A stretch of DNA of 16,420 bases from Candidatus Rifleibacteriota bacterium (GCA_029560455.1 JAKQKW010000167.1:1-16420), one strand, 5' to 3'; counted from the stretch's first letter, positions 7,916-15,404 are shown. Translations and numbers: made by a program. Notes: a model not told the origin generated them from the sequence alone.

Positions 7916-8926
7916 TCAGTCGGTTTCGGCCTTTAATGAACGCCCCATCAAATTTGCGGCAGCAATATCCGGGGGGCGACCGTCAAAAAGTACCCTGCAT
8001 AATTCTTCGGTAATTGGCAGCTGAAGAGTTAGTTTTTTGCCCCACTCACTTGCAATTTTTGCAGCCTCGACTCCTTCGACCACCATTTTAGTCGATTCGG
8101 TAAAATCTTTAAGACTGGTGCCGCGGGCAATGGCCTGGCCGAGACGATGATTGCGCGAAAGCGGCGAAGAAGCCGTCGCAATAAGATCGCCAAGCCCGGT
8201 CAGACCGTAAAAAGTTTGAGCTTCGCCGCCAAGTGCGGTGCCAATCCGCACCAGTTCATGCAGGCTGCGGGTCAGATACCCGGCTTTGGCGTTGTCACCA
8301 AGTTCAAGACCATCAACGATGCCGGCGCCAATGGCGAAAATGTTTTTCAGAGTGCCGCCCAGTTCAACCCCGGTGCGGTCGCCATGCCGATAGACCCTGA
8401 AATATGGTGTGGAAAAACATTGTTGCAGGATTTCTGACAGCTCCTCATCAGGGGAAGCGATTACCGAAGCTCCCAGTTTCCTCTGAGCAACCTCATCGGC
8501 CAGATTCGGCCCGGACAGACACGCAACGTGATCGGCCTGAGAATCAGGTGATACCCCGAGAATCTCACAGATGACCTGCGAAATGCGCCGGCCGGTACCG
8601 CGCTCAAAGCCTTTGGCAACGTTTGCAACACCACGCAGACGCCTCAATTCATCTCTGCAAGGCTCGATAACGGATCTGATGAAGCTTGAAGGAATTGACA
8701 ACAGGGCTATCTCTGAGCCAGCGAGAACCTCGGTGAGGCTGTTCGAGCAGGTCAGGGAATTGTGTAATTCAAGGTGGGTTACGAAATAAGGGTTATGGCG
8801 TGATTCAGTAATACCCGCAACGACTTCGGGTTCTCTGGCCCACAGTTTAACACGATGGCCATTGCGACACAGAAGATCGGCCAGGGTCGTGCCCCATGAC
8901 CCGGCTCCGATGACGGCAAAGTTCAT
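7916..8926 (-). CDS. gpsA: NAD(P)H-dependent glycerol-3-phosphate dehydrogenase
   Basis: GpsA reduces dihydroxyacetone phosphate to sn-glycerol-3-phosphate, the backbone donor for phospholipids. The 336-residue cytosolic enzyme has the dinucleotide-binding GAGSWG (7-12), VAKGFE with Lys105, SGPNLADEV (138-146), and the C-terminal substrate-site set: GGTLKNI with Lys194, GDNAK (210-214), GLTGLGDL (241-248) and SRNH (257-260). The expected substrate-binding and catalytic positions are present and the length is typical. Its ATG overlaps the plsY stop by 4 bases (ATGA). The pairing makes metabolic sense because its product is the acceptor used by PlsY. It is third in the der operon. Confidence 0.96.
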   Translation of the reverse strand: MNFAVIGAGSWGTTLADLLCRNGHRVKLWAREPEVVAGITESRHNPYFVTHLELHNSLTCSNSLTEVLAGSEIALLSIPSSFIRSVIEPCRDELRRLRGVANVAKGFERGTGRRISQVICEILGVSPDSQADHVACLSGPNLADEVAQRKLGASVIASPDEELSEILQQCFSTPYFRVYRHGDRTGVELGGTLKNIFAIGAGIVDGLELGDNAKAGYLTRSLHELVRIGTALGGEAQTFYGLTGLGDLIATASSPLSRNHRLGQAIARGTSLKDFTESTKMVVEGVEAAKIASEWGKKLTLQLPITEELCRVLFDGRPPDIAAANLMGRSLKAETD

Positions 8927-9585
8927 TGGGCTTTTGCCTCCTCATTGTTTTCTGATACAGTTTCTGCCGATTTAGCGGTTGCCCGCCATGGCAATCTTGA
9001 CTCTTCGCCCTTGAGAATTCTCTGCACATTGGCTTTGTGCTTGATAATGACAAACAGGGCGATAAAAGCCGCAAAACCTGTCAGGTATGGGTTGTAAACC
9101 GGCCCGAGTTCCTGAAAGCGATAAATAAAAACCGGCAACAGAGCGGCTGCCAGAATTGAACTCAACGAAACCATTCTGCTGATCAGCAACATAGCCATGA
9201 ATACCCCGAGACTTGCCAGAGCAGCATGGCCCGCCAGAGCCATGAAGACCCCGAGACCGGTCGCTACACCCTTTCCACCCTTAAACTTGACCCAGAATGA
9301 CAGAGTGTGACCGGCCATGGCTGCCGCGGCCGCGGTAAAGTATAGTGCCGGAGCTCCGGGCCAGAAGTGAGCACTGGCAAGCACCGCCACCATGCCTTTG
9401 AGAACATCTGTCGCGAGTGTGACAGCAAAGGGCCAGGTGCCGAGTACGCGGTAAACGTTGGTTGCACCCATGTTTTTACTGCCGTGTTCGAAGATGTTGA
9501 TGCCATAAAACAGCCAGGCGACAACATAAGCGGTCGGAAGCGAGCCGCAGAAATACCCGAACAGGGCGGCATAAAGAAAATTCAT
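8923..9585 (-). CDS. plsY: Acyl-phosphate:glycerol-3-phosphate acyltransferase
   Basis: PlsY is an integral inner-membrane enzyme that transfers an acyl chain from acyl phosphate to the sn-1 position of glycerol-3-phosphate, giving lysophosphatidate. The 220-residue protein has several hydrophobic helices and the three loop motifs of the family: GSLPTAY near the N-terminus, GSKNMGATNVYRVLG (the phosphate-binding GSxNxGATN), and GHTLSFWVKFKGGKGVATGLG. A late HKANVQRILKGEE segment also matches. The C-terminal 20 or so residues are a charged tail beyond the family core. It starts 3 bases after the der stop, with AGGA inside the last der codons, and overlaps gpsA by 4 bases. Confidence 0.96.
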   Translation of the reverse strand: MNFLYAALFGYFCGSLPTAYVVAWLFYGINIFEHGSKNMGATNVYRVLGTWPFAVTLATDVLKGMVAVLASAHFWPGAPALYFTAAAAAMAGHTLSFWVKFKGGKGVATGLGVFMALAGHAALASLGVFMAMLLISRMVSLSSILAAALLPVFIYRFQELGPVYNPYLTGFAAFIALFVIIKHKANVQRILKGEESRLPWRATAKSAETVSENNEEAKAQ

Positions 9586-9588
9586 CGA

Positions 9589-10923
9589 TCAGTGTCCTGT
9601 GACCATTTTTACCGGCCAGCCTTCGAAGGTTTCTTCCTGGCGGATATGGTTGAGCAGATAGCGTTGATACGAAAAGTGCACACCCTTAGGCTCGTTGCAT
9701 TTGAGCTTGAAGACAATCGGCGGCCCCTCGAGCTGCACCAGTGATTTAAGTTTCAGCTCGCGGGCTTTGAAAGTCGGTGGTGGCTGAATGGTAACCGCAT
9801 CGTAGAGAATGGTTTTGAGAACTTCGGGGGCAATGCGACGCCTGCCGGTTTCCTGCACGTGGTCAATCATTTCAAAAAGTTTGTTGACGCGCAGCCCGGT
9901 TTTGGCAGAAGTTGCAATCATCGGAGCAAAAGCCAACAGCGGAAACTCCTCGCGGGTTTCCTTGATCAGCTGGGTCCAGAAGTGTTCGTCGTGTTTTGCG
10001 ATATCCCATTTGTTCCAGACGATGATGCACCCGGCACCGCTGTCGATTATTCTGCCGGCGATGCGTTTATCCTGATAGGTGATGCCACCTTTCGACGCAT
10101 CCATGACCAGAATGGCCAGATCGGTATTCTTGATGGCGCCCAGAGTCCGGTAGACCGAATACTGTTCGACATCGTCTTTTTCGCGGTCAGGGCGCCGCAG
10201 CCCGGCGGTATCGATAAAGTTGTAGGTTTTGCCGCCGCGCACGTGCTTATAAAGAATTGTGTCGCGGGTCGTGCCTGCTGCGTTGTCAACGATCGAGCGG
10301 TTTTCGCCGATCAGTTTGTTGAACAGCATCGACTTGCCGACGTTCGGTTTGCCGACGATGGCAATGCGCTCAAGAGCCCTTTCCTGGCGTTCCAGTTCCT
10401 CTTCGTCGAGGTGGTTGACGTGCATCTTTTCAACCACAACGTCGAGAAGGTCGGCAACTCCGTGCCCGTGCACGGCCGAAATCGGGTAGAGCGGGTCGAT
10501 GCCGAGTTCGTAAAATTCTGCCAGCTGCGACTCATCGTTCGGGTTGTCGAGTTTGTTGATGGCAACATACATCGGGTGCCCAGACCAGTGTTTGCGCAAA
10601 AAGTTCAGTATCTGCTTATCGTCTGGAACCAGGCCGGCCCTGCCGTCACAGACAAAGATGATTGCTTCTGCTTCGTGCAGGGCATAATCGACCTGTTGTT
10701 TGATCGAGGTCATAAGGGGCTGTGAATCATCGGGGTCGAGACCGCCGGTATCGACAAGGTTGAAACGCCTGCCGTTCCAGGTTGCTTCGGCGTAATTGCG
10801 GTCGCGGGTTACACCCGGGGTCGGGTCAACGATTGCGTGCCGGTAGCCGACGATTCTGTTCATGAGTGATGACTTGCCAACGTTTGGCCGTCCTACGATT
10901 GCGATTGTGGGGATTGACTCCAT
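9589..10923 (-). CDS. der: Ribosome biogenesis GTPase Der (EngA), tandem G domains
   Basis: Der is an essential GTPase needed for maturation of the 50S subunit. The 444-residue protein has the diagnostic tandem G domains. G domain 1 has GRPNVGKS (11-18), DTGG (58-61) and NKLD (123-126). After an acidic EEE linker, G domain 2 has GKPNVGKS (191-198), DTAG (238-241) and NKWD (304-307). A KH-like C-terminal domain ends in the HIRQEETFEGWPVKMV segment. Length is typical. The ATG at 10923 has GGAGGT (10933-10928) 4 bases upstream. It is the first gene of the operon, with a good promoter at 10980-10952. Confidence 0.97.
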   Translation of the reverse strand: MESIPTIAIVGRPNVGKSSLMNRIVGYRHAIVDPTPGVTRDRNYAEATWNGRRFNLVDTGGLDPDDSQPLMTSIKQQVDYALHEAEAIIFVCDGRAGLVPDDKQILNFLRKHWSGHPMYVAINKLDNPNDESQLAEFYELGIDPLYPISAVHGHGVADLLDVVVEKMHVNHLDEEELERQERALERIAIVGKPNVGKSMLFNKLIGENRSIVDNAAGTTRDTILYKHVRGGKTYNFIDTAGLRRPDREKDDVEQYSVYRTLGAIKNTDLAILVMDASKGGITYQDKRIAGRIIDSGAGCIIVWNKWDIAKHDEHFWTQLIKETREEFPLLAFAPMIATSAKTGLRVNKLFEMIDHVQETGRRRIAPEVLKTILYDAVTIQPPPTFKARELKLKSLVQLEGPPIVFKLKCNEPKGVHFSYQRYLLNHIRQEETFEGWPVKMVTGH

Positions 10924-10951
10924 GGCTACCTCCAGTTAAATGAGAAAATCC

Positions 10952-10980
10952 AGTCTAGCATTTTTATTGCCCAAGGTCAA
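10952..10980 (-). promoter_or_regulatory. Promoter of the der-plsY-gpsA-vanW-NHL-lepA operon
   Basis: On the minus strand TTGACC (10980-10975) is followed after exactly 17 bases by TAGACT (10957-10952). A TGC directly before the -10 box matches an extended -10 element. The predicted transcript would start about 20 bases before the der ATG. Confidence 0.75.
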
Positions 10981-11030
10981 TGCCATTCACGGTAAAAGCC
11001 TCATCAAATGCCATATCTGCCATGTGTGCC

Positions 11031-11091
11031 GGGTTGAATTGATTGACACCTGACCCGGCTTCTGATAATGTACAGCCTGTTAATTCAACCC
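11031..11091. repeat. 10-bp inverted repeat flanking the zinc-ribbon gene promoter
   Basis: GGGTTGAATT (11031-11040) and AATTCAACCC (11082-11091) are perfect inverted arms separated by 41 bases. They enclose the -35, the -10 and the predicted start site. They could be paired operator half-sites for a looping regulator, or chance. Confidence 0.5.
11043..11069 (+). promoter_or_regulatory. Promoter of the zinc-ribbon / TPM / rnpB transcript
   Basis: A perfect TTGACA (11043-11048) is followed after 15 bases by GATAAT (11064-11069), a 5/6 match to the -10 consensus. The spacer is shorter than the usual 17; a 17-base reading would give TAATGT, a poorer box. The GTG start at 11111 lies about 35 bases after the expected start site. 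Confidence 0.6.
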
Positions 11092-11110
11092 CGAATCATT
11101 GAGGTAGCAA

Positions 11111-11824
11111 GTGATAGAATGTAAGCCGCTGATTCCGCTTCAGGAGCTGGATCTGAAAATTGATGCAGCCAGAGACCAGATTGAAGAAAAGAAACAGAAG
11201 GTTGTCCGGATGCAGAACGAAATCGAGGCAGATGCGCAGCTGATCGAAAAAAAACTGGCTCTGCTGAAAAAGATTCAGTTGCGTCGGCGCAAAGCTGAAA
11301 CAGAGCTTAACGATCTGAACCAGCAGGTCAAGCTTGCCGAAATCAAGATGCAGAGCGCCGGGCTTTCGCCGGCCAGTTACAAGGCAATCGAAAAAGAGCT
11401 TGCCGCAATGCGCGAAAAGGCTTCAACTGAAGAAGGCAAGATTCTCGAAGACATGGAAAAAATCGAAACCCTCGAAAAAGACACTGTCAAGGGGCAGAAA
11501 ATCGTTGCCGGTCGCCGTGACCACCTTGAACAGGTTAAAACCAGGGTTGCCGAAGAAATAACCGGAGTTCGTAAAGAACTTGATCTGCTGCAGACGCAGC
11601 GCTCTCAGGCAAGTCTTAAAATTGCCGCCGACCTTCTTGAAAAATACGAAGAACTCCGGCAAAAAAGGCGCGGGCAGGTGCTTTTTCCAACAGAAAACCC
11701 ATCATGCCCGGCCTGCGGCATGGGTATGCCTGCCGGTCTGTTGAGCGCGGTAACCTCGCATGAGGGCGCCGAAACCTGCTCCAACTGCAGCATGTTAATC
11801 TACTGGACAGGCCAGCGGGTTTGA
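11111..11824 (+). CDS. Coiled-coil C4-type zinc-ribbon protein (DUF164 / zf-RING_7 family)
   Basis: The 237-residue protein is an almost continuous charged helical coiled coil (about 10-185). The SPASYKAIEKELAAM segment matches the conserved centre of the family. It ends in a C4 zinc ribbon with CPAC (C199, C202) and CSNC (C223, C226). There is no signal peptide, so it is probably cytosolic. Family members are suspected nucleic-acid-binding or adaptor proteins, but no firm function is known. The start is GTG at 11111, with GAGGT (11101-11105) 5 bases upstream, read from the divergent promoter region with der. Its TGA ends 2 bases before the ATG of the TPM-domain gene, so the two are co-transcribed. 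Confidence 0.88.
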   Translation: MIECKPLIPLQELDLKIDAARDQIEEKKQKVVRMQNEIEADAQLIEKKLALLKKIQLRRRKAETELNDLNQQVKLAEIKMQSAGLSPASYKAIEKELAAMREKASTEEGKILEDMEKIETLEKDTVKGQKIVAGRRDHLEQVKTRVAEEITGVRKELDLLQTQRSQASLKIAADLLEKYEELRQKRRGQVLFPTENPSCPACGMGMPAGLLSAVTSHEGAETCSNCSMLIYWTGQRV

Positions 11825-11826
11825 TT

Positions 11827-12720
11827 ATGAAATCTTTCAGGTTAGTTCTGTTTCTCGTCATTGTCCTCTGCTTGTGCTGTTATCAGACTTTGCAGGCTCA
11901 GAGCGCCTCTGAGGCTGTATCTGCTCCAGGCAGCAGTTCTGCCGTGGTTAAGGCGCAGGTGCCAGACGCAGCCAAATATGTTGACGACAAGGCGGAGCTT
12001 ATCAAACCTGAACTGCGCCGGCAGATTGTTACCGACTGCGCTGAAATCGAAGAAAAGATGCGCATCAGAGTCATGATCAAGACTCTGCGGGTTGATAATC
12101 TCGCGGAAGCCCAGAGCCAGGTTGAAGCCTTTTTTTCAGAATGGATACGTTCGATAAGCCTCGACAAAAGAGGCATTCTGATCTACGCGCTGCTTCCAGA
12201 GGGTGCCGCCCACGGCAAAGTTCACCTGCGCGTCGGTATTGGTCTCAAATACCTCATCACCAGAGAAATGGGCGAAAAGATTCTCAATCAGGTGATTCTG
12301 CCTAACAATGCTGCCAATAACGACGGTGTTGGTTTTCTTGAAGGTGTAAAAGCCATCAGAAGAATGTTGCTCGATGAATTGAAACGTGATGAGCAGAGAA
12401 CTACCGGGGCTTCGCAGGTGTTTGATCTGCAGTATTTCCTCTGGACCTCAAAAGAAATTTTGCTCGCTCTTCTGATCGGTCTGTTTCTGTTTTACATCAT
12501 TTTCTTTGTCGAACGCTGCCCCCGTTGCAACGGCGCATTGAAAGTCAGCAGCGAAACCCTCAAAGAACCCGGCAAAAATACGCTCGGTCTGCAGCGGCGC
12601 ATTTATGCCTGTGAACGTTGTGGTTTTTCGCGACGAAAAAAAGAACCGCTTTATCCGTCAGGCAAGGCTGGCCTGATTATGCGTCTGACCGGCGCCAGAC
12701 GGAATGTTAAGGTTGAATAG
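11827..12720 (+). CDS. TPM-domain membrane protein with C-terminal zinc ribbon
   Basis: The 297-residue protein has an N-terminal signal peptide (about 1-24, LQA cleavage region). A TPM (DUF477) domain (about 46-190) follows with the YVDDKAELIKPE opening, a central RGILIYALLPEG strand and a VGIGLKYLIT motif near the usual GYGLE position. A single membrane helix (about 209-228) comes next, then a zinc ribbon with CPRC (C231, C234) and CERC (C262, C265). TPM would be outside the membrane and the ribbon probably inside. TPM domains have been linked to phosphatase activity in plant TLP18.3 and to photosystem repair, but the bacterial role is unclear. The ATG at 11827 is chosen over an in-frame TTG at 11821 that overlaps the previous stop; neither has a strong SD. 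rnpB begins 19 bases after its stop. Confidence 0.8.
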   Translation: MKSFRLVLFLVIVLCLCCYQTLQAQSASEAVSAPGSSSAVVKAQVPDAAKYVDDKAELIKPELRRQIVTDCAEIEEKMRIRVMIKTLRVDNLAEAQSQVEAFFSEWIRSISLDKRGILIYALLPEGAAHGKVHLRVGIGLKYLITREMGEKILNQVILPNNAANNDGVGFLEGVKAIRRMLLDELKRDEQRTTGASQVFDLQYFLWTSKEILLALLIGLFLFYIIFFVERCPRCNGALKVSSETLKEPGKNTLGLQRRIYACERCGFSRRKKEPLYPSGKAGLIMRLTGARRNVKVE

Positions 12721-12739
12721 TTTTTGAAAAGGTAGATTT

Positions 12740-13102
12740 GCAGGGTAACCGGTCGGTCGCGTCCGCAAGGATGAGGAAAGTCCGGGCTCCACAGGGCATG
12801 GCGCTGGGTAACACCCAGGCTTCGGAAAAGGAATTTTCCGGGGACGGAAAGTGCAGCAGAAAATACACCGCCGATGGTCGCAAGACACAGGTAAGGGTGA
12901 AAAGGTGCGGTAAGAGCGCACCGGAGCGCTGGCGACAGCGTCTCCTGGTAAACCCCGCCGGAGCAAGACTAAACAGGGGGATGAAACGGCCCGTTTCGCT
13001 ACTACTCCGGGTAAGTCGCTTGAGGTCAGGGGTAACTCTGATCCCAGATAGATGACCGACGCCTCGAATGAGGTACAGAACCCGGCTTACAGGTTACCCT
13101 GC
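12740..13102 (+). ncRNA. rnpB: RNase P RNA, bacterial type A
   Basis: This is the catalytic RNA that trims tRNA 5' ends. The ends pair as a perfect P1 helix, GCAGGGTAACC (12740-12750) with GGTTACCCTGC (13092-13102). Outer GTAGA (12732-12736) and TCTAC (13106-13110) can extend it. Hallmark conserved blocks are present: GAGGAAAGTCC (12773-12783); the GGAAAGTGC...AGAAAATACACCGCC core; the GGTAAGGGTGAAAAGGTG and GGTAAGAG segments; a GGGTAAG sequence around 13010 fitting the L15 GGU loop that reads tRNA CCA ends; AGATAGATGACC; and ACAGAACCCGGCTTA (13075-13089). Length about 363 fits type A. No convincing promoter lies in the 19-base gap after the TPM gene, so it is probably processed from that transcript. 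Five T follow at 13111-13115. Confidence 0.97.
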
Positions 13103-13114
13103 TTCTCTACTTTT

Positions 13115-14038
13115 TCACTGTTCTTTCGCAGTTGCCACGCGGGCAGCTTTGCGGGCGCGGTTGAACTGCAGAAACTTTGCCACCCAGCTCAGCCCGATAA
13201 AAGCGACAAGTAAAGATAGAGTTATTGTCAACGACCCGGTGCTCGCCGATTTTGGTGGCAGCCAGTCAGACGGGTCAGGCTCGCCGGCTTCTTTGGCCCC
13301 TTTGAGATACATCACCCTCGGCAGCAGCATGCGGTTCTGAGCAGGTTTAATTTCTTCGCCTTCGATGGTAAAGGCCAGCTTTATGCCGGTTGAAGCGATG
13401 GCAGCCGCAGCCGAGGCATTGAAATCACCATAAGGGTAGGCATACCAGTCGACTACGCTGCGCACCCATGCCGACAACTCGACCCTGGCCTTTTCAATTT
13501 CGCCGGTCAGGTCGCCGCCTTCCTGCAGAATTTTCGTGACTTCATAATGGCGCTTGCCGTGCAGTGCAATGTGACAGCCAAAATTGTTCTGTAGATCGAG
13601 AAGCGTCGGTCGGTCAACATAGCCCGGAGTGCCGACCAGGTCGGTGATGATGAACAATACCGACTTGACGCCGTAATCGCGATAAAGTTTTCTGATTGCT
13701 TCTGCTGAAGTTATCAGGCCATCGTCGAAACTGACGAGAAAGTGACGCCCGGAAAAACCCTGGTCGAGCATTGCGGGCAGACTGGCCGGGGCAACCGGCG
13801 TGAATTCGTGCCGCCGGAACTGTCTGATAAAACCGTCGAACGGTTCGGGGTGAATTTCCCAGGGGTATGAAGGTTTTTCGGTTACCCCATGGAAAGTCAG
13901 GGCGACCAGCATCGGTCTTTTAATCTGGCTCCAGCCAAAGTAAAAACCCAGAATTGCTGCCACAAAAAGAGAAATGGCGACAGTCGCAGCAAAAATCGTT
14001 TTTTTTAGAAGCCCTGTATAACTGGCATTGTTTGTCAT
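13115..14038 (-). CDS. Membrane-anchored polysaccharide deacetylase (NodB-type)
   Basis: The 307-residue protein has a membrane helix at each end (about 14-35 and 267-290) with a NodB/CE4-type domain between. Conserved motifs are SFDDG (103-107, metal and base Asp residues), His160 and His164 in HGKRH, and YPYGD (201-205); an early TFHGV (48-52) is also typical. These enzymes remove N-acetyl groups from peptidoglycan or exopolysaccharide; the substrate here cannot be read off. Flanking helices suggest the catalytic part is on the outer face of the inner membrane. Its ATG overlaps the CbiX-type chelatase stop by 4 bases (ATGA). It converges on rnpB, ending 13 bases from the RNA's 3' end. Confidence 0.88.
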   Translation of the reverse strand: MTNNASYTGLLKKTIFAATVAISLFVAAILGFYFGWSQIKRPMLVALTFHGVTEKPSYPWEIHPEPFDGFIRQFRRHEFTPVAPASLPAMLDQGFSGRHFLVSFDDGLITSAEAIRKLYRDYGVKSVLFIITDLVGTPGYVDRPTLLDLQNNFGCHIALHGKRHYEVTKILQEGGDLTGEIEKARVELSAWVRSVVDWYAYPYGDFNASAAAAIASTGIKLAFTIEGEEIKPAQNRMLLPRVMYLKGAKEAGEPDPSDWLPPKSASTGSLTITLSLLVAFIGLSWVAKFLQFNRARKAARVATAKEQ

Positions 14039-14403
14039 GGGTTATTGAGTTTTTTGCCGATAAGCTCAAGAAATTCAGGCATTTCTACCAGGCAGTCGAA
14101 AATTTCAATTTCGACCTGCGGATGCGTCTTTTTGATTACATCTGCCGCCGCCGGAATATCTTTGCAGGTGTGGGTTCCAGGTAGAAGAAACAACGGCATC
14201 AGGCGAATCTTTCTGAAGCCCCTGACGACCGCCTCTTCGAGTGCTGTTTCCAATTCCGGTGCAACCCCTTTCAGAAAGCAGATTGCAAAACTGTTCATGC
14301 CAATGCGCTTTTTAAGACGTTCTGCAAAGCTGAGCGCTGCGGCATTGGCTTCCGGGCGCGCCGAACCGTGAAATATCAGTAAAGAAAAAGTTTCATTTTC
14401 CAT
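14035..14403 (-). CDS. Small CbiX-type sirohydrochlorin chelatase-like protein
   Basis: The 122-residue protein matches the short CbiX family that inserts Co2+ or Fe2+ into sirohydrochlorin. Both metal-ligand histidines are present: His12 in FHGSARPEAN and His78 in LPLFLLPG-type context (LMPLFLLPGTHTCKDIP). The ATG at 14403 is chosen because family members begin a few residues before the HGS motif. An upstream in-frame extension to 14472 would run past the promoter and into the divergent sugar-kinase gene. No SD is obvious. No other cobalamin or siroheme gene is in the window, and it is paired instead with a deacetylase gene, so the substrate is uncertain. Confidence 0.8.
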   Translation of the reverse strand: MENETFSLLIFHGSARPEANAAALSFAERLKKRIGMNSFAICFLKGVAPELETALEEAVVRGFRKIRLMPLFLLPGTHTCKDIPAAADVIKKTHPQVEIEIFDCLVEMPEFLELIGKKLNNP

Positions 14404-14409
14404 GCGCAG

Positions 14410-14438
14410 ATGATACTTTAAATCAGTGCTGATGTAAA
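14410..14438 (-). promoter_or_regulatory. Promoter of the chelatase-deacetylase pair
   Basis: On the minus strand TTTACA (14438-14433) precedes TATCAT (14415-14410) by 17 bases. The -10 ends only 6 bases before the ATG at 14403, so transcription would begin at or next to the start codon, giving a leaderless or nearly leaderless mRNA. An ATCAG-TG-CTGAT palindrome (14422-14433) sits in the spacer. Confidence 0.5.
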
Positions 14439-14455
14439 TATGAACGGTAAACACA

Positions 14456-15403
14456 ATGATTCTGACCATCACTCCTAACCCTCTTCTCGATTATCAGCTG
14501 TTTAACGAGCCTGGCAGACTGACAGGCGGTACCCGCGTCGACAGAATTCCTTTCACGGTTGGTGGCAAGGGTATCAATGTGGCACGCATGCTCAAAACCC
14601 TGGGGCGGCCGGCTCTGGCTCTGACTTTTGCCGGCGGCAGCAATGGTGAAAAAATAAGGGCCGAACTTAATCAGCAGAGCATCAATGCCAGATATGTCGA
14701 AGTTTCAACCGAGACCCGCGCCGGGATAAACATATTCGATGGTAATTCCGGTCGACACCGCTGGTGGATAGAAGACGGCGAAGAATTAAAAGAGAACGAA
14801 ATCCTTTCTATGCTTGAACTGGCGGCAGCAGAATCAGCATCAGCATCTTTTATTTCCATGTCAGGAACTATTCCCGGCAGAAGAAACAGTGATTTATATC
14901 GCCGCGTTCTCGAAACTCTACGCAGTTTTAAAGGTGAGATATATCTCGATGCCCGTTGCGAAGCGCTTCGCCAGGCCGTTGTTGCCGGTGGATTCTTTTT
15001 AAAGCACAATCGCGATGAAGCGAAGGAAACCTTTGCCCTTGACCCTTTCGCTGCCGATCAGAAGGCTGATTTTTATGGTCTTTTGAAACGCCATGGCATC
15101 TGGGGTGCCATGATTACCGATGGTCGCAACAATGTTTTATTATGGGACGGGCGTGAAGAATATGAATTTGTTCCGGCGCCGGCTGAAGAAGTTTCCGCGG
15201 TTGGCTGTGGTGATGCAACCCTTGCCGGTCTGGTTTATGGCCGAAGTCAGGGAATGAGCCTGCCGGAAGCTGCAGTGATCGGGCTGGCAGCTGGTGCCGC
15301 TGACGCCGAAAAGGCAGGCCCATGTGCCGCTTCTTATGAAGAGGTTTTAAAAAAAATCAACAGTGTCACACTTCTTAAAAAAAGTGAATTATTTCAGGTA
15401 TAA
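14456..15403 (+). CDS. PfkB-family sugar kinase (1-phosphofructokinase / tagatose-6-phosphate kinase-like)
   Basis: The 315-residue protein belongs to the ribokinase/PfkB fold, closest in pattern to the FruK/LacC branch. It has an opening ILTITPNPLLDY with the sugar-contacting Asp12, GGKGINVARMLKTLG (36-50), an SGTIPG stretch (136-141), KHNRDEA (183-189, usual KPNxxE), and a late VGCGDATLAG (249-258) where Asp253 is the predicted catalytic base. It should phosphorylate a hexose phosphate with ATP, but the precise substrate is not set by these motifs. The ATG at 14456 has only a weak SD. Its start is 52 bases from the divergent chelatase start. No terminator follows, and the promoter of the next gene overlaps its stop codon. 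Confidence 0.87.
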   Translation: MILTITPNPLLDYQLFNEPGRLTGGTRVDRIPFTVGGKGINVARMLKTLGRPALALTFAGGSNGEKIRAELNQQSINARYVEVSTETRAGINIFDGNSGRHRWWIEDGEELKENEILSMLELAAAESASASFISMSGTIPGRRNSDLYRRVLETLRSFKGEIYLDARCEALRQAVVAGGFFLKHNRDEAKETFALDPFAADQKADFYGLLKRHGIWGAMITDGRNNVLLWDGREEYEFVPAPAEEVSAVGCGDATLAGLVYGRSQGMSLPEAAVIGLAAGAADAEKAGPCAASYEEVLKKINSVTLLKKSELFQV

Positions 15404-15404
15404 T
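15375..15404 (+). promoter_or_regulatory. Promoter of the exported protein at the right edge
   Basis: A perfect TATAAT (15399-15404) lies 18 bases after a modest TTAAAA (15375-15380). It overlaps the TAA stop of the sugar-kinase gene (15401-15403) and is 43 bases before the next ATG, which has a GAGGGGGG SD (15436-15443). Confidence 0.5.

Noticed and set aside
9859..10725. 288-residue plus-strand open frame
   Set aside because: Entirely antisense to der, whose tandem GTPase motifs are unambiguous.
12658..13055. Open frames on both strands across 12658-13055
   Set aside because: They lie mostly within RNase P RNA and carry its conserved bases, not protein motifs.
14404..14472. N-terminal extension of the chelatase to 14472
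   Set aside because: It would overlap the divergent sugar-kinase start and run through the predicted promoter, and the added residues do not match the family.
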